Of a stretch of DNA of 64,000 nucleotides, positions 52,358 through 60,217 are shown piece by piece. Every line of letters starts with the position of its first letter. Within the stretch, counting starts at the first letter, position 1. Origin of the DNA: JAAZBA01 sp964461815. GTDB taxonomy: Bacteria; Bacillota; Clostridia; Oscillospirales; QAMX01. The stretch is taken from assembly GCA_964461815.1 (NCBI GenBank), contig CAYWVF010000009.1, positions 28,091-92,090 on the forward strand, given 5' to 3'. The translations under genes and the position numbers were made by a program. A model generated the notes under the pieces. The model was not told where the DNA came from, did no database searches, and saw nothing but the letters and a program-made list of their open reading frames with translations.

Positions 52358-53761
52358 TTATTTAAAGTTGATTTTTTTACGCTCGATCCTGCCCCATTGC
52401 AGCTTCTTCTTCCTGTAGCCTATGAACGCAGTCGCTCTTACCCACGCAAGCACGAAGCGCAGGCAGGTTATCTCGAAAAGACAGAGCAGACATGCCTTGA
52501 CCGCATCTCTGAACGTCACCTTCAGGTTGGAGGTGTACATCCTGGAGAAGAATGCCGTAAGTGACAGTACGCTGCCGAAAATCGCATATATTAGGAAGAA
52601 CAGCAGCATAAAGGGTACGTTTATAAGATCGACACAAAATGCCAGAACCATAGTGAACACGCCGAATATCTCTATAAAGGGCGAGAGCAGCTCATAGATG
52701 AGGAAGTACAGGTAGGAGATAAAGCTGACGAGTCCGAACTTATGATTGAACAGCAGCTTCCTGTGCTTCAGCATCGTCTGGAACAGTCCCAAATGCCAAC
52801 GCTTACGCTGCTTTTTGAGGTCACCCAGCTTTTCGGGTGCCTGAGTCCAGCAGATAGCGTCGGTAGCGTAGCATATGCTGTAGTCCATGTTGTTCACTCT
52901 ACAGTACTCGTGAAGCTTTACCACAAGCTCCATGTCCTCACCCATCGTCTTGCTGTCGTAGCCTCCTGCGGCAATGACCACATCCTTTTTGAATAGCCCG
53001 AACGCACCCGAGATTATCAGAGTACCGTTGAATTTGTCAAAGAGTATGCGTGAAGCCAGAAAGGAGCGGTCGTACTCGAGAACCTGCATGGCTGCAAGAA
53101 TATTTTTCGGCAGACGGTATTTCTTTACACGGCAGTTTTCAAGCTCAACGTCATTTGAAAGACGAACGAGTCCGCCTACCGCCACGACGTTTTCCCTTTG
53201 AAGCACCGGCTGAGTGATATTCTTAAGTGAGTCGTATTGCAATACGGAGTCGGCATCCATGCAGATGAAGTAGGGATAGCTTGCGGCATTTATGCCCATG
53301 TTGAGAGCGTCTGCCTTACCTCCGTTTTTCTTTCGTATGACCGTCAGAGGTACCTTCGTCTCACGTGTCTCGTAGATGAACTCGTCCGGCTGACACTTTA
53401 TCTGACGTCTGATAGGTCTTTGAACGGGATGCATCGAGAATGTATTTATGACCTCCATAGAGGTGTTGTCACGGCTTCCGTCGTCTACCACAATGATCTC
53501 ATAGAGCCTGTAGTCGAGCTGCAGCAGTGATCTTACAGTCTCAACGACAGTCACCTCCTCATTGTAGGCAGGTACGATTATCGTTATCGGTACGTAGTAG
53601 TCGTGAGGCAGGATGTTTTGGAATCTCTTCTGCCTGTGTAGCTTATAAAGCTCGGACGAGCCGACAAGCACGGACAGAAATAGAAACGTGGAGTAGCCGA
53701 TGAGATATATTATAAAGAATACACCGACGATCTCCAAAAACATATCGATATAGCCTGTCAT
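52358..53761 (-). CDS. Processive membrane glycosyltransferase, family GT2 (BcsA/PgaC type)
   Basis: A 467-residue polysaccharide synthase. A transmembrane helix (about 8-34) precedes the GT-A domain with all motifs: VDDGS (92-96), DAD (169-171), GED (274-276) and QRKRW (318-322). Four or more helices follow (about 345-440). It resembles hyaluronan, poly-GlcNAc and cellulose synthases, but has no PilZ domain, so c-di-GMP cannot act on it in the BcsA manner. The ATG overlaps the preceding HEAT gene stop by four bases (ATGA), implying coupling. The sugar polymerised is unknown. Confidence 0.92.
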   Translation of the reverse strand: MTGYIDMFLEIVGVFFIIYLIGYSTFLFLSVLVGSSELYKLHRQKRFQNILPHDYYVPITIIVPAYNEEVTVVETVRSLLQLDYRLYEIIVVDDGSRDNTSMEVINTFSMHPVQRPIRRQIKCQPDEFIYETRETKVPLTVIRKKNGGKADALNMGINAASYPYFICMDADSVLQYDSLKNITQPVLQRENVVAVGGLVRLSNDVELENCRVKKYRLPKNILAAMQVLEYDRSFLASRILFDKFNGTLIISGAFGLFKKDVVIAAGGYDSKTMGEDMELVVKLHEYCRVNNMDYSICYATDAICWTQAPEKLGDLKKQRKRWHLGLFQTMLKHRKLLFNHKFGLVSFISYLYFLIYELLSPFIEIFGVFTMVLAFCVDLINVPFMLLFFLIYAIFGSVLSLTAFFSRMYTSNLKVTFRDAVKACLLCLFEITCLRFVLAWVRATAFIGYRKKKLQWGRIERKKINFK

Positions 53762-54858
53762 ACGGCAGCACGGCTCCTTTCTTTACGCTCAAGTCTGTAG
53801 CGCAGGATCTCAGCCGCATAGCGGTCGTTGCCGTCGAGGATATCGGTAAGCTCCGAGTAGGAGACGCCGATACGCTCGAGACTCTCAGCCGCATTGTAGC
53901 GAATGTACCAGTTACGGCTGTAGAGATTGCTCTTTAGCAGCTCGACAGTCCTTGCGGATGGGTAGATGGCAAGAGCTGTGGATGCGATGGCGGCATACTG
54001 CCATTTCTCGGCATTCAGCTCACGGCTCAGTCTGCAAAGCAGCTCATACGCTTCATCGAAGCGGTATTTTCCAAGATATCGGATCGCACAGTAGCGTATC
54101 TCATCGTCCCTATCCTCGTCACTGAGCAGTGAATATGAAAATTCACAGTAGTTAGGTGAGGAAAAGCGTATGTAATTGAGAAGATTTATCTGCATTTCGG
54201 TTGAAAAGCTGTCAAATTGCAGTATGATCCTGTCGATAAGCTCATCACAGCGTCCCTCAAAATTCAACAGACCGTCACTTATCAGCTTACCGTGGTAGAA
54301 GTACTCGCTCTTATCCACCCTCATAAGTGCCTTTATAACGCACTCGCAGTCGCCCGTGGTGTAGAGCGCCTGCATCGCATTCTCACGACAGTAGATGCTC
54401 GGCTCGTCAAGCAGACGAAACAGCGTTTCCGTGATAGACGGGAATGCTCTTGATGCTATAAGACGGTATTTTTTGATTATAAACGGTATGTAGGCAGCCT
54501 CTATGCTGTCTCTATGGCAGTAGTGACTGCAAAGTGCTATAAATACGCTGTCAAGCTCGGAAAGATACTGCTTTACCTCATCCGTCTCGATAGCATACGC
54601 AGTCTCAAGCATCTTATCGAATGCTATCAGGTTTCCCACCCTTTTGAGCTTCCTTGACAGATACCTTTTGTGCTCATCGTCACAGTGACCGTTGTGCTTT
54701 ATCCTTTCAAGCTGCATCAGTACAGCCGAATAGAACCTTTCACTTACATGCTCTGTCTTTTTGTCACGCTTTTTAAATATAAACGCCGTGACGATATTGA
54801 ATACTATCATAGCCAGGCATACGAAAAGGTAGACGTAGATCATTATCTCAACGTTCAT
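53758..54858 (-). CDS. Membrane-anchored HEAT-repeat protein
   Basis: A 366-residue protein with one N-terminal transmembrane helix (about 4-28) and a long cytoplasmic helical array. The HEAT repeats include FRLLDEPSIYCRENAMQALY, DRDDEIRYCAIRYLGKY and LKSNLYSRNWYIRYNAAESL. HEAT arrays act as protein-binding scaffolds. Its start codon directly follows the upstream stop (TAA then ATG) and its stop overlaps the glycosyltransferase start, so it is likely a structural partner of the synthase. Confidence 0.88.
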   Translation of the reverse strand: MNVEIMIYVYLFVCLAMIVFNIVTAFIFKKRDKKTEHVSERFYSAVLMQLERIKHNGHCDDEHKRYLSRKLKRVGNLIAFDKMLETAYAIETDEVKQYLSELDSVFIALCSHYCHRDSIEAAYIPFIIKKYRLIASRAFPSITETLFRLLDEPSIYCRENAMQALYTTGDCECVIKALMRVDKSEYFYHGKLISDGLLNFEGRCDELIDRIILQFDSFSTEMQINLLNYIRFSSPNYCEFSYSLLSDEDRDDEIRYCAIRYLGKYRFDEAYELLCRLSRELNAEKWQYAAIASTALAIYPSARTVELLKSNLYSRNWYIRYNAAESLERIGVSYSELTDILDGNDRYAAEILRYRLERKERSRAAV

Positions 54859-57030
54859 TTACTCCCCATCCCTCCATAAGGCTTTCATAGTATAGTAGGA
54901 GTCCTTGAGCCGCTCGTGGAAGGTAACATCATTGCCCCACCCTCGCAGCTCGAACGGACAAAGCTCTGTACGGCTGTCACCGCCTGTGGTGATGCCTACG
55001 TACAGCTCATCTATGCTTATAAATTCTACTCCGTAGTTCTCATAATAGTCGTCATGTATCATCATCTCGGACGGATCACCGAAGTTCAGCAGCTGCCACG
55101 GGAGCTTTATCTCTATGAAGCTGCCGTCAGAACAGAAGTCTGCAAGTGAGTCGAAGTCCTCACTTTTCGGATTCGCATTGCCGTAGATGAGCTTTCCCGT
55201 CTCGAAGGTCATCGCAAGAGGTGCATTCCCCAGCGCAGTCGTTATCAGAGTCTTGTTGAGAAGCATGTCAATATTCTTAAATAGCGGCGACGATATATCC
55301 GGTAAATTGCCCGACTCGTAGGTGTTGAAGCCGTATATCTCCTTGGCATACGTCGAGCGCAGAGCCTCGTACCGCTCCTGTACCATAACACGGCTGTTGG
55401 ACTCACCGTTTATCACGATGAGAAAATCAGCTGCACGGTCGAATTTCAAGCCGAAGCTTTCACAGTAGTTGCTGCCCGACTTCTGAGTGGTGTCGATGGG
55501 CAGATATACAGTATCATTCTCAAAGTCGAGCTGAGGTGCGTATACGAGAAAATACAGGTACTTTTCGTCGTACTTCATCGATACCGACATGTCACCGTTT
55601 TGCGCTGCGATATCGCTTTCATCCCACTCCAATACGTTGCCGTCAACGTAGCAGACCGATTCCTCATCTCCGGGGTCGAAGGCAAGGACACCGAAAAACT
55701 GATCGTTCGTCTGGTAGTCCGACCAGTACGGATTCCTTTTCAGATCCACCGTATGGAGAGTGTTCCACGTTCTCTTGAACCATTCGTCCTGCCATGAGAA
55801 TATGCATGAGCCGGCACAGCCTGCCGTCTTTATATCCCTGTAGCACTCAGCCAGAGCTTCACCCTGGTCAGCTTCACTCATCAAGCCCTGGTTACGTCCT
55901 GTGTTCACATCTATACGAGCCATCGCACGTGAGGACGGAATGCCGAACTCGGAGATAACTACAGGCATAGTGTGGTAGTCTACCAGCATGGACAGGTACG
56001 CAGTGTATGTATTTATCTTGCCGTCCTCGGTCATGAAGTCGTACTTATCTACACCGTATGCAGACCAGTCGGAGACGTATGACAGGAAGTCGGGGAAGTA
56101 CGGATAGACGTGATAGGATGCGAAGTGACCCGACAGGAAGCTTTCAGTGGACAGTATATTTTCAACGTCGATCGATGCGAATTTCTTAAACAGTGTAGTG
56201 TCGATGGTAGAGTAGTCAAAGGGGTCGGTCATGGAGCGGTTGGTAAAGGCTATGAGCCTCTGTGTACCGTAGCGCTTCGTCTCGTACTCCGTCACCTTGT
56301 CGGCTACTCTCGTGAGCATAGCCTCAAATGCGGATGCATCGGGCGAGGTGTAAAAGTATTTACCGCTGTAGGTTAGAATATTCTCATCGTCACTGTACTT
56401 GTCATTCGTGTACGCAACAGTTACATCATCCCACTCAGCTCCGAGGATATAGCCTATCACCCACGGCGAGATATCCTTAAGGTAGCTGCCGTGACCTGCA
56501 CTTGCGACACGTCCGAGATTCAGCTTACGATTGCCGTGGATCACATCCACCATCGTCTTGCAGTCACGCAGAAAGGTATCGTAAAGATCCTCATGGTATG
56601 CATCTCTATAGGAGTTTAAAGCGTAGTCGTTTACCCATACGCCGTGCAGCAGGTAGAGAGGGTCCTCCCTGCCGTTGTTGTATTCATAGAATGCCTCGTA
56701 AAACGGCTGAGACTGTATCGTATATATCCTGACAGTGTTCACGCCCATCTCCTGCATCAGAGCGAACCAGCGCATATACGTTTCCTTGTCTATGCTGAAA
56801 TCGGTAGACCATTCACCGGGGTAGCCTGAGCCGAGATCCATGCCCTTTATCTCAAACGGCTCGAACTCACCGTCCTTTTTAAGCAGTATCTGCTTGCCCT
56901 CGGTCACGGCATTCACCTCGACATCGGAGCTTTGAAGAAAGGGAATGTAGAGTCCCAAATGAAAATAAGCATAGTTTACCGTCAGTACGACTATGACGAT
57001 CGAAATAACGGTAATGATAAATTTTTTCAT
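54859..57030 (-). CDS. Membrane-anchored clan-A glycoside hydrolase-like protein
   Basis: A 723-residue protein with an N-terminal anchor helix (about 4-27) and an extracellular TIM barrel (about 45-450). Two Glu residues fit the retaining clan-A pair: Glu199 in ILGAEWDD (acid/base) and Glu361 in VVISEFGIP (nucleophile). A C-terminal beta-rich domain (about 460-720) follows. In bacterial polymer operons such enzymes trim or release the nascent chain, as BcsZ does in cellulose systems. I cannot name the GH family with confidence. Ribosome site AAGGAGAGG; 12 bases after cotH. Confidence 0.75.
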   Translation of the reverse strand: MKKFIITVISIVIVVLTVNYAYFHLGLYIPFLQSSDVEVNAVTEGKQILLKKDGEFEPFEIKGMDLGSGYPGEWSTDFSIDKETYMRWFALMQEMGVNTVRIYTIQSQPFYEAFYEYNNGREDPLYLLHGVWVNDYALNSYRDAYHEDLYDTFLRDCKTMVDVIHGNRKLNLGRVASAGHGSYLKDISPWVIGYILGAEWDDVTVAYTNDKYSDDENILTYSGKYFYTSPDASAFEAMLTRVADKVTEYETKRYGTQRLIAFTNRSMTDPFDYSTIDTTLFKKFASIDVENILSTESFLSGHFASYHVYPYFPDFLSYVSDWSAYGVDKYDFMTEDGKINTYTAYLSMLVDYHTMPVVISEFGIPSSRAMARIDVNTGRNQGLMSEADQGEALAECYRDIKTAGCAGSCIFSWQDEWFKRTWNTLHTVDLKRNPYWSDYQTNDQFFGVLAFDPGDEESVCYVDGNVLEWDESDIAAQNGDMSVSMKYDEKYLYFLVYAPQLDFENDTVYLPIDTTQKSGSNYCESFGLKFDRAADFLIVINGESNSRVMVQERYEALRSTYAKEIYGFNTYESGNLPDISSPLFKNIDMLLNKTLITTALGNAPLAMTFETGKLIYGNANPKSEDFDSLADFCSDGSFIEIKLPWQLLNFGDPSEMMIHDDYYENYGVEFISIDELYVGITTGGDSRTELCPFELRGWGNDVTFHERLKDSYYTMKALWRDGE

Positions 57031-57042
57031 TCCTGCCTCTCC

Positions 57043-58521
57043 TTACTGCTCGTGTGCCTCGTGTAATTCATGTGTTTTAGACGGTGCGGAGTACTGTCTC
57101 AGACTGTCTATGTTTTCATCCATCCATTCGAGCCTGTCACGCAGACAGCTTCTCATCTGCTCTACCGCCTCATCGTAGCTTCTGGGATTCCTCTCGTGAG
57201 GCTTGAGTCTGTCGTAGTCGTACTCAAAGGAGTAGCCCCACCTGTCGAAGTTTCGCTCTACGGCAGGCCCGAGCCAGCTTATCGTATCGTCTATAAAGCT
57301 GTCCAGAGCCTCGTCCGACAGTACGGTTTTGCGAAGCTCTCTGTATCGGTCTATTATTTTCTGCGTAAAAGCCTTATCCTGAACGAGACTGCTGTACCAG
57401 ATAGCATAATTCAGAGTAAAGCCGTCGGAGGGATTATCAATGTCCTCGTAGTTGTCGAGCGCATTGTTGAAATCCCATACGCACATCTTGTATTTACGGT
57501 CGATATCCTTATAAATATAGGTCGAGTAGATACCTGCGTCACGGTTGAGTGACAGCTCGTTTATAATAAAATAGTCCACGAACGAAGATACATCGATATT
57601 GCCCTTGTAGCCTGCCTCGTCGTCGAAGTCGTAGGAGTATATCGCCTTTTCAAAGGCTGAAAATTCAAGCTCGATAGCCCTTGCAAGCTCATCATTCAGG
57701 TTTGCAAGCCCGGGATATACGATGTTGATCTGCTTGTTCGTCTTCATCGTGTAGATGCTGAGCGGCTCGATGTTCTTGATAGCACTGTCACTGCCTCGGT
57801 CGTGCCTTAAAATATAGCCTGAAAAGGTGCTGCGCTTTTCCGTAGTGGAAAGACTGAGCCTTGCACCGTCCTTGCCGGAGGTTATCGTCTCGGTCATGAG
57901 GTATACGCCCTGATACTCACCGTTCAGTATAAGCTCACAGAAGCGCACGTTCGGAGCATACTCCATTATCTGCCCCGAAAGGTTATACCACATGTAGTTT
58001 CGTATCAGAGTCTTATCGAGGAACGGCCCGTGCAGCGCCCATTCATGGTGAGCAGCCATGCCCATGACAGGCTGAGCGTTATTTGTACCGTCGGGCTTGA
58101 CAAGCTCGATGAGATACGGCAGCTTGTCGAAGCGGCGTGATGAGTTGCCCCTTACCCTTATCCTTATGTCGCTGTCAAGCGTTGCAGTGTCCGATAAATG
58201 ATTGTTGCCCTCACCGTCTATGATAGCGGCCTTGGCGGCTATAGTCTCACTGCCGTCGGAAGCGAGAGTGTAGCCGGTCGTACCCAGCTCGTGATTGTAA
58301 TACAGCCTGCCGGGGATCTCGACACCGTTCGTATCGATCTCGATTATCGGAAGATGAGTACAAAGCTCACTGTCCGGGCAGCCTTCACACGCAGTGTAGC
58401 CTTCCTCCTCCAGATGCTGTATGTACCTTTCGTTCTCATCCTCCGAAAGTGCGACACTTATTCCCGAGGCTATGAGTACAGACAATAAAAGCGCGGTCAA
58501 ACCGATTACTTTATACTTCAA
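57043..58521 (-). CDS. CotH-family protein kinase-like exported protein
   Basis: A 492-residue protein with an N-terminal signal/anchor and a Cys-rich start (EGCPDSELC). The CotH kinase fold shows RIRVRGNSSRRFDKLPYLIE, HGPFLDKTLIRNYMWY, LNGEYQGVYLMTE, and the metal-binding CVWDFNNALDN late in the domain. Spore coat CotH phosphorylates Ser in coat proteins; related proteins occur outside sporulation. Start is TTG with GGAG eight bases upstream. It lies in a c-di-GMP-controlled polymer operon rather than beside coat genes, so its target may be a surface protein. Confidence 0.88.
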   Translation of the reverse strand: MKYKVIGLTALLLSVLIASGISVALSEDENERYIQHLEEEGYTACEGCPDSELCTHLPIIEIDTNGVEIPGRLYYNHELGTTGYTLASDGSETIAAKAAIIDGEGNNHLSDTATLDSDIRIRVRGNSSRRFDKLPYLIELVKPDGTNNAQPVMGMAAHHEWALHGPFLDKTLIRNYMWYNLSGQIMEYAPNVRFCELILNGEYQGVYLMTETITSGKDGARLSLSTTEKRSTFSGYILRHDRGSDSAIKNIEPLSIYTMKTNKQINIVYPGLANLNDELARAIELEFSAFEKAIYSYDFDDEAGYKGNIDVSSFVDYFIINELSLNRDAGIYSTYIYKDIDRKYKMCVWDFNNALDNYEDIDNPSDGFTLNYAIWYSSLVQDKAFTQKIIDRYRELRKTVLSDEALDSFIDDTISWLGPAVERNFDRWGYSFEYDYDRLKPHERNPRSYDEAVEQMRSCLRDRLEWMDENIDSLRQYSAPSKTHELHEAHEQ

Positions 58522-58532
58522 TGTGATGCTCC

Positions 58533-59210
58533 TCAGTTGGAAATCTCATCGTTTTGCATAACGATATTCACGTATTCTACCTTACCGAGCCTGTAGATGG
58601 CATCTGGGATGTCGGGCTCTGTCTTTTCTGCCTTTTTAAGCATCTTCTGAGTGAGCTCATATATCAGCTCCACGGAGTCCGAGGTCGTATTCTCGACTCT
58701 CAGCACAGCCTTGGAGTCAAAGGTCTTGTAGACGAGCGACTTTATCATGGGCTGAGAGCCTCTGTCGGCACGAACTATGAGCAGCATACGGTTGTCGCTC
58801 TTGATGCAGCCGAGGATGAGCGTGACAAGAAATACTACCGCACTGCCTATGCTTGCAACGAGGAAGTCGCCTACGCCGCAGCAGATACCTACGATTATAG
58901 CCCAGAATATGTATACGGTGTCTCTTGAATCCTTGATGGCTGTTCTGAAACGAACGATTGAAAGAGCACCGACCATACCGAGTGAAAGAGCGATGTTGTT
59001 GCCGATAACGGTCATGACAGTGCCTGTGAGTACGGTAAGTATAACGAGTGAAGCGTTGAATTTTTTGCTGTAAATAGTGCCTTTATGCGAGATAAAGTAG
59101 GAAATAAATATGAAAAATCCCAAAATCGCCGATACGCATATGTTCATCAGGATATTTTCCCAGGTCATATCGCTGGGGTTGGTAAATAAGCTGTAAATTT
59201 GCTCTCTCAT
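58533..59210 (-). CDS. DUF4956 membrane protein
   Basis: A 225-residue polytopic protein with about four helices, including AILGFFIFISYFISH and GTVMTVIGNNIALSLGMVGA. VRFRTAIKDSRDTVYIFWAI and VGICCGVGDFLVASIGSAVV follow, then a soluble C-terminal domain. DUF4956 genes recur beside VTC and CotH genes; function unknown. The conserved SIVRFRT/KD loop suggests it is a channel-like or assembly factor. ATG 59210 has AAGGAG at eight bases; ATG 59216 is too near it. Confidence 0.88.
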   Translation of the reverse strand: MREQIYSLFTNPSDMTWENILMNICVSAILGFFIFISYFISHKGTIYSKKFNASLVILTVLTGTVMTVIGNNIALSLGMVGALSIVRFRTAIKDSRDTVYIFWAIIVGICCGVGDFLVASIGSAVVFLVTLILGCIKSDNRMLLIVRADRGSQPMIKSLVYKTFDSKAVLRVENTTSDSVELIYELTQKMLKKAEKTEPDIPDAIYRLGKVEYVNIVMQNDEISN

Positions 59211-59222
59211 TGTCATATCTCC

Positions 59223-59918
59223 TTATAATCTTGTTTGATAGCCGTGATGCCTTGCAAGATAATATTTGCTCACGGAAAGCTCACTTCTGTTAGCCGGGTT
59301 TATAAGCTCCTTTATGTAGCTGAGCAGAAAGCCGTTGAATTTGACCTCCAGCACTACATCATACTTGTCGAGCACAGGGCTCATGTTCAGCCTCGGGTCG
59401 AACAGGTCGAAGCTGCTCTCGGTCGAAACGATGTTGTTGTCAAAGGTGATCCTTATCTTGTTTTCCTTTGCGATATACGCCTTGCGATTATACTCCACTA
59501 TCGTTTTCGGACGATAGCAGCGGCAGTGCATGAGCGCATAGCATTCAGCGGCAAGCGGCTCGGAGTATTTGAGAAGAGGTGAGTAGTTGCCCTTCGTCAG
59601 CTCTATCGCATCCTCACGGCTTATCCTCATAGACCGCTTCATCTGATTCGGACCCTGCTTCTGCTTTATCTCAAGCATGGCAAAGCTTGCATTCGGATCG
59701 TAGCACCTGAGCCGTATCTTACGTCTCAGCTCCACACCGTCCAGCTTTTCAAAATAATCTCTGTCATATATCGTGTCGAAATACAGTGAACGGATGACGT
59801 AGCCGTGTGTTCCGTTGTGAGGGTCGCTTAGCATCACCTGCCCTACACGGTGCGACAGAGTGATAAATTCATCTACGCTGAGAAGGAACTTCTTCTCCTC
59901 CCTTAAAACCTTGTTCAC
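59223..59918 (-). CDS. VTC-domain protein (polyphosphate polymerase-like)
   Basis: A 231-residue soluble tunnel-fold (TTM/CYTH-related) protein. The basic tunnel residues appear in REEKKFLL, ELRRKIRLRCYD, MLEIKQKQGPNQMKR, TIVEYNRKAY and VVLEVKFNG. In yeast Vtc4 this fold makes polyphosphate from ATP; bacterial versions in CotH/DUF4956 clusters are uncharacterised as far as I know. It is the first gene after the riboswitch, with GTG start behind AGGAGG, and six to 12 bases separate it from DUF4956. Confidence 0.88.
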   Translation of the reverse strand: MNKVLREEKKFLLSVDEFITLSHRVGQVMLSDPHNGTHGYVIRSLYFDTIYDRDYFEKLDGVELRRKIRLRCYDPNASFAMLEIKQKQGPNQMKRSMRISREDAIELTKGNYSPLLKYSEPLAAECYALMHCRCYRPKTIVEYNRKAYIAKENKIRITFDNNIVSTESSFDLFDPRLNMSPVLDKYDVVLEVKFNGFLLSYIKELINPANRSELSVSKYYLARHHGYQTRL

Positions 59919-59936
59919 AAATACCTCCTATTTACG

Positions 59937-59983
59937 AAAAAAACCGACCGCACCCCTATAAATGAGAAAAAATGTGCGGTCAG
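59937..59983 (-). terminator. Riboswitch expression-platform terminator
   Basis: On the minus strand CTGACCGCAC (59974-59983) pairs with GTGCGGTCGG (59944-59953), followed by seven T residues. The 5' arm shares bases with the 3' end of the aptamer, so folding of the two is mutually exclusive in part. Confidence 0.88.
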
Positions 59984-60060
59984 TCGGTCATACTGATAAA
60001 AATCAGGTTAGATACTTAACTTTGCGTCCCGACCTTTCGGACGGTTTGCCAAAAATATTC
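59978..60060 (-). ncRNA. Cyclic di-GMP-I (GEMM-I) riboswitch
   Basis: The minus strand carries the class I hallmarks in order: GGCAAACC (60043-60050), a stem capped by a GAAA tetraloop, GGGACGCAAAG, then CTAA and TATGA facing each other around a CTGAT/ATCAG hairpin as a tetraloop receptor. The closing GACCGACTGACC segment follows. It lies between a strong promoter and an overlapping intrinsic terminator, directly before the VTC gene. Because the aptamer end and the terminator 5' arm overlap, ligand binding probably prevents termination (ON switch); the direction is inference. Confidence 0.92.
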
Positions 60061-60082
60061 ACTTTGCTGTCTCCGATTACAT

Positions 60083-60111
60083 ATTATAGCACAAATGGAA
60101 GCACATCTCAA
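60083..60111 (-). promoter_or_regulatory. Promoter of the c-di-GMP riboswitch operon
   Basis: TTGAGA (60106-60111) and TATAAT (60083-60088) on the minus strand, 17 bp apart. The transcript would start near 60076, about 15-20 bases before the aptamer. Confidence 0.88.
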
Positions 60112-60217
60112 CTGTTTTATAAAAAATAAGTGCTGAATTTTCATACTTTTTGTCGGAGCTATTGATAAAATTGCATCAAAAGCAACGGAGCGGGCAGCAC
60201 CCGCTCCGATAAAACCG

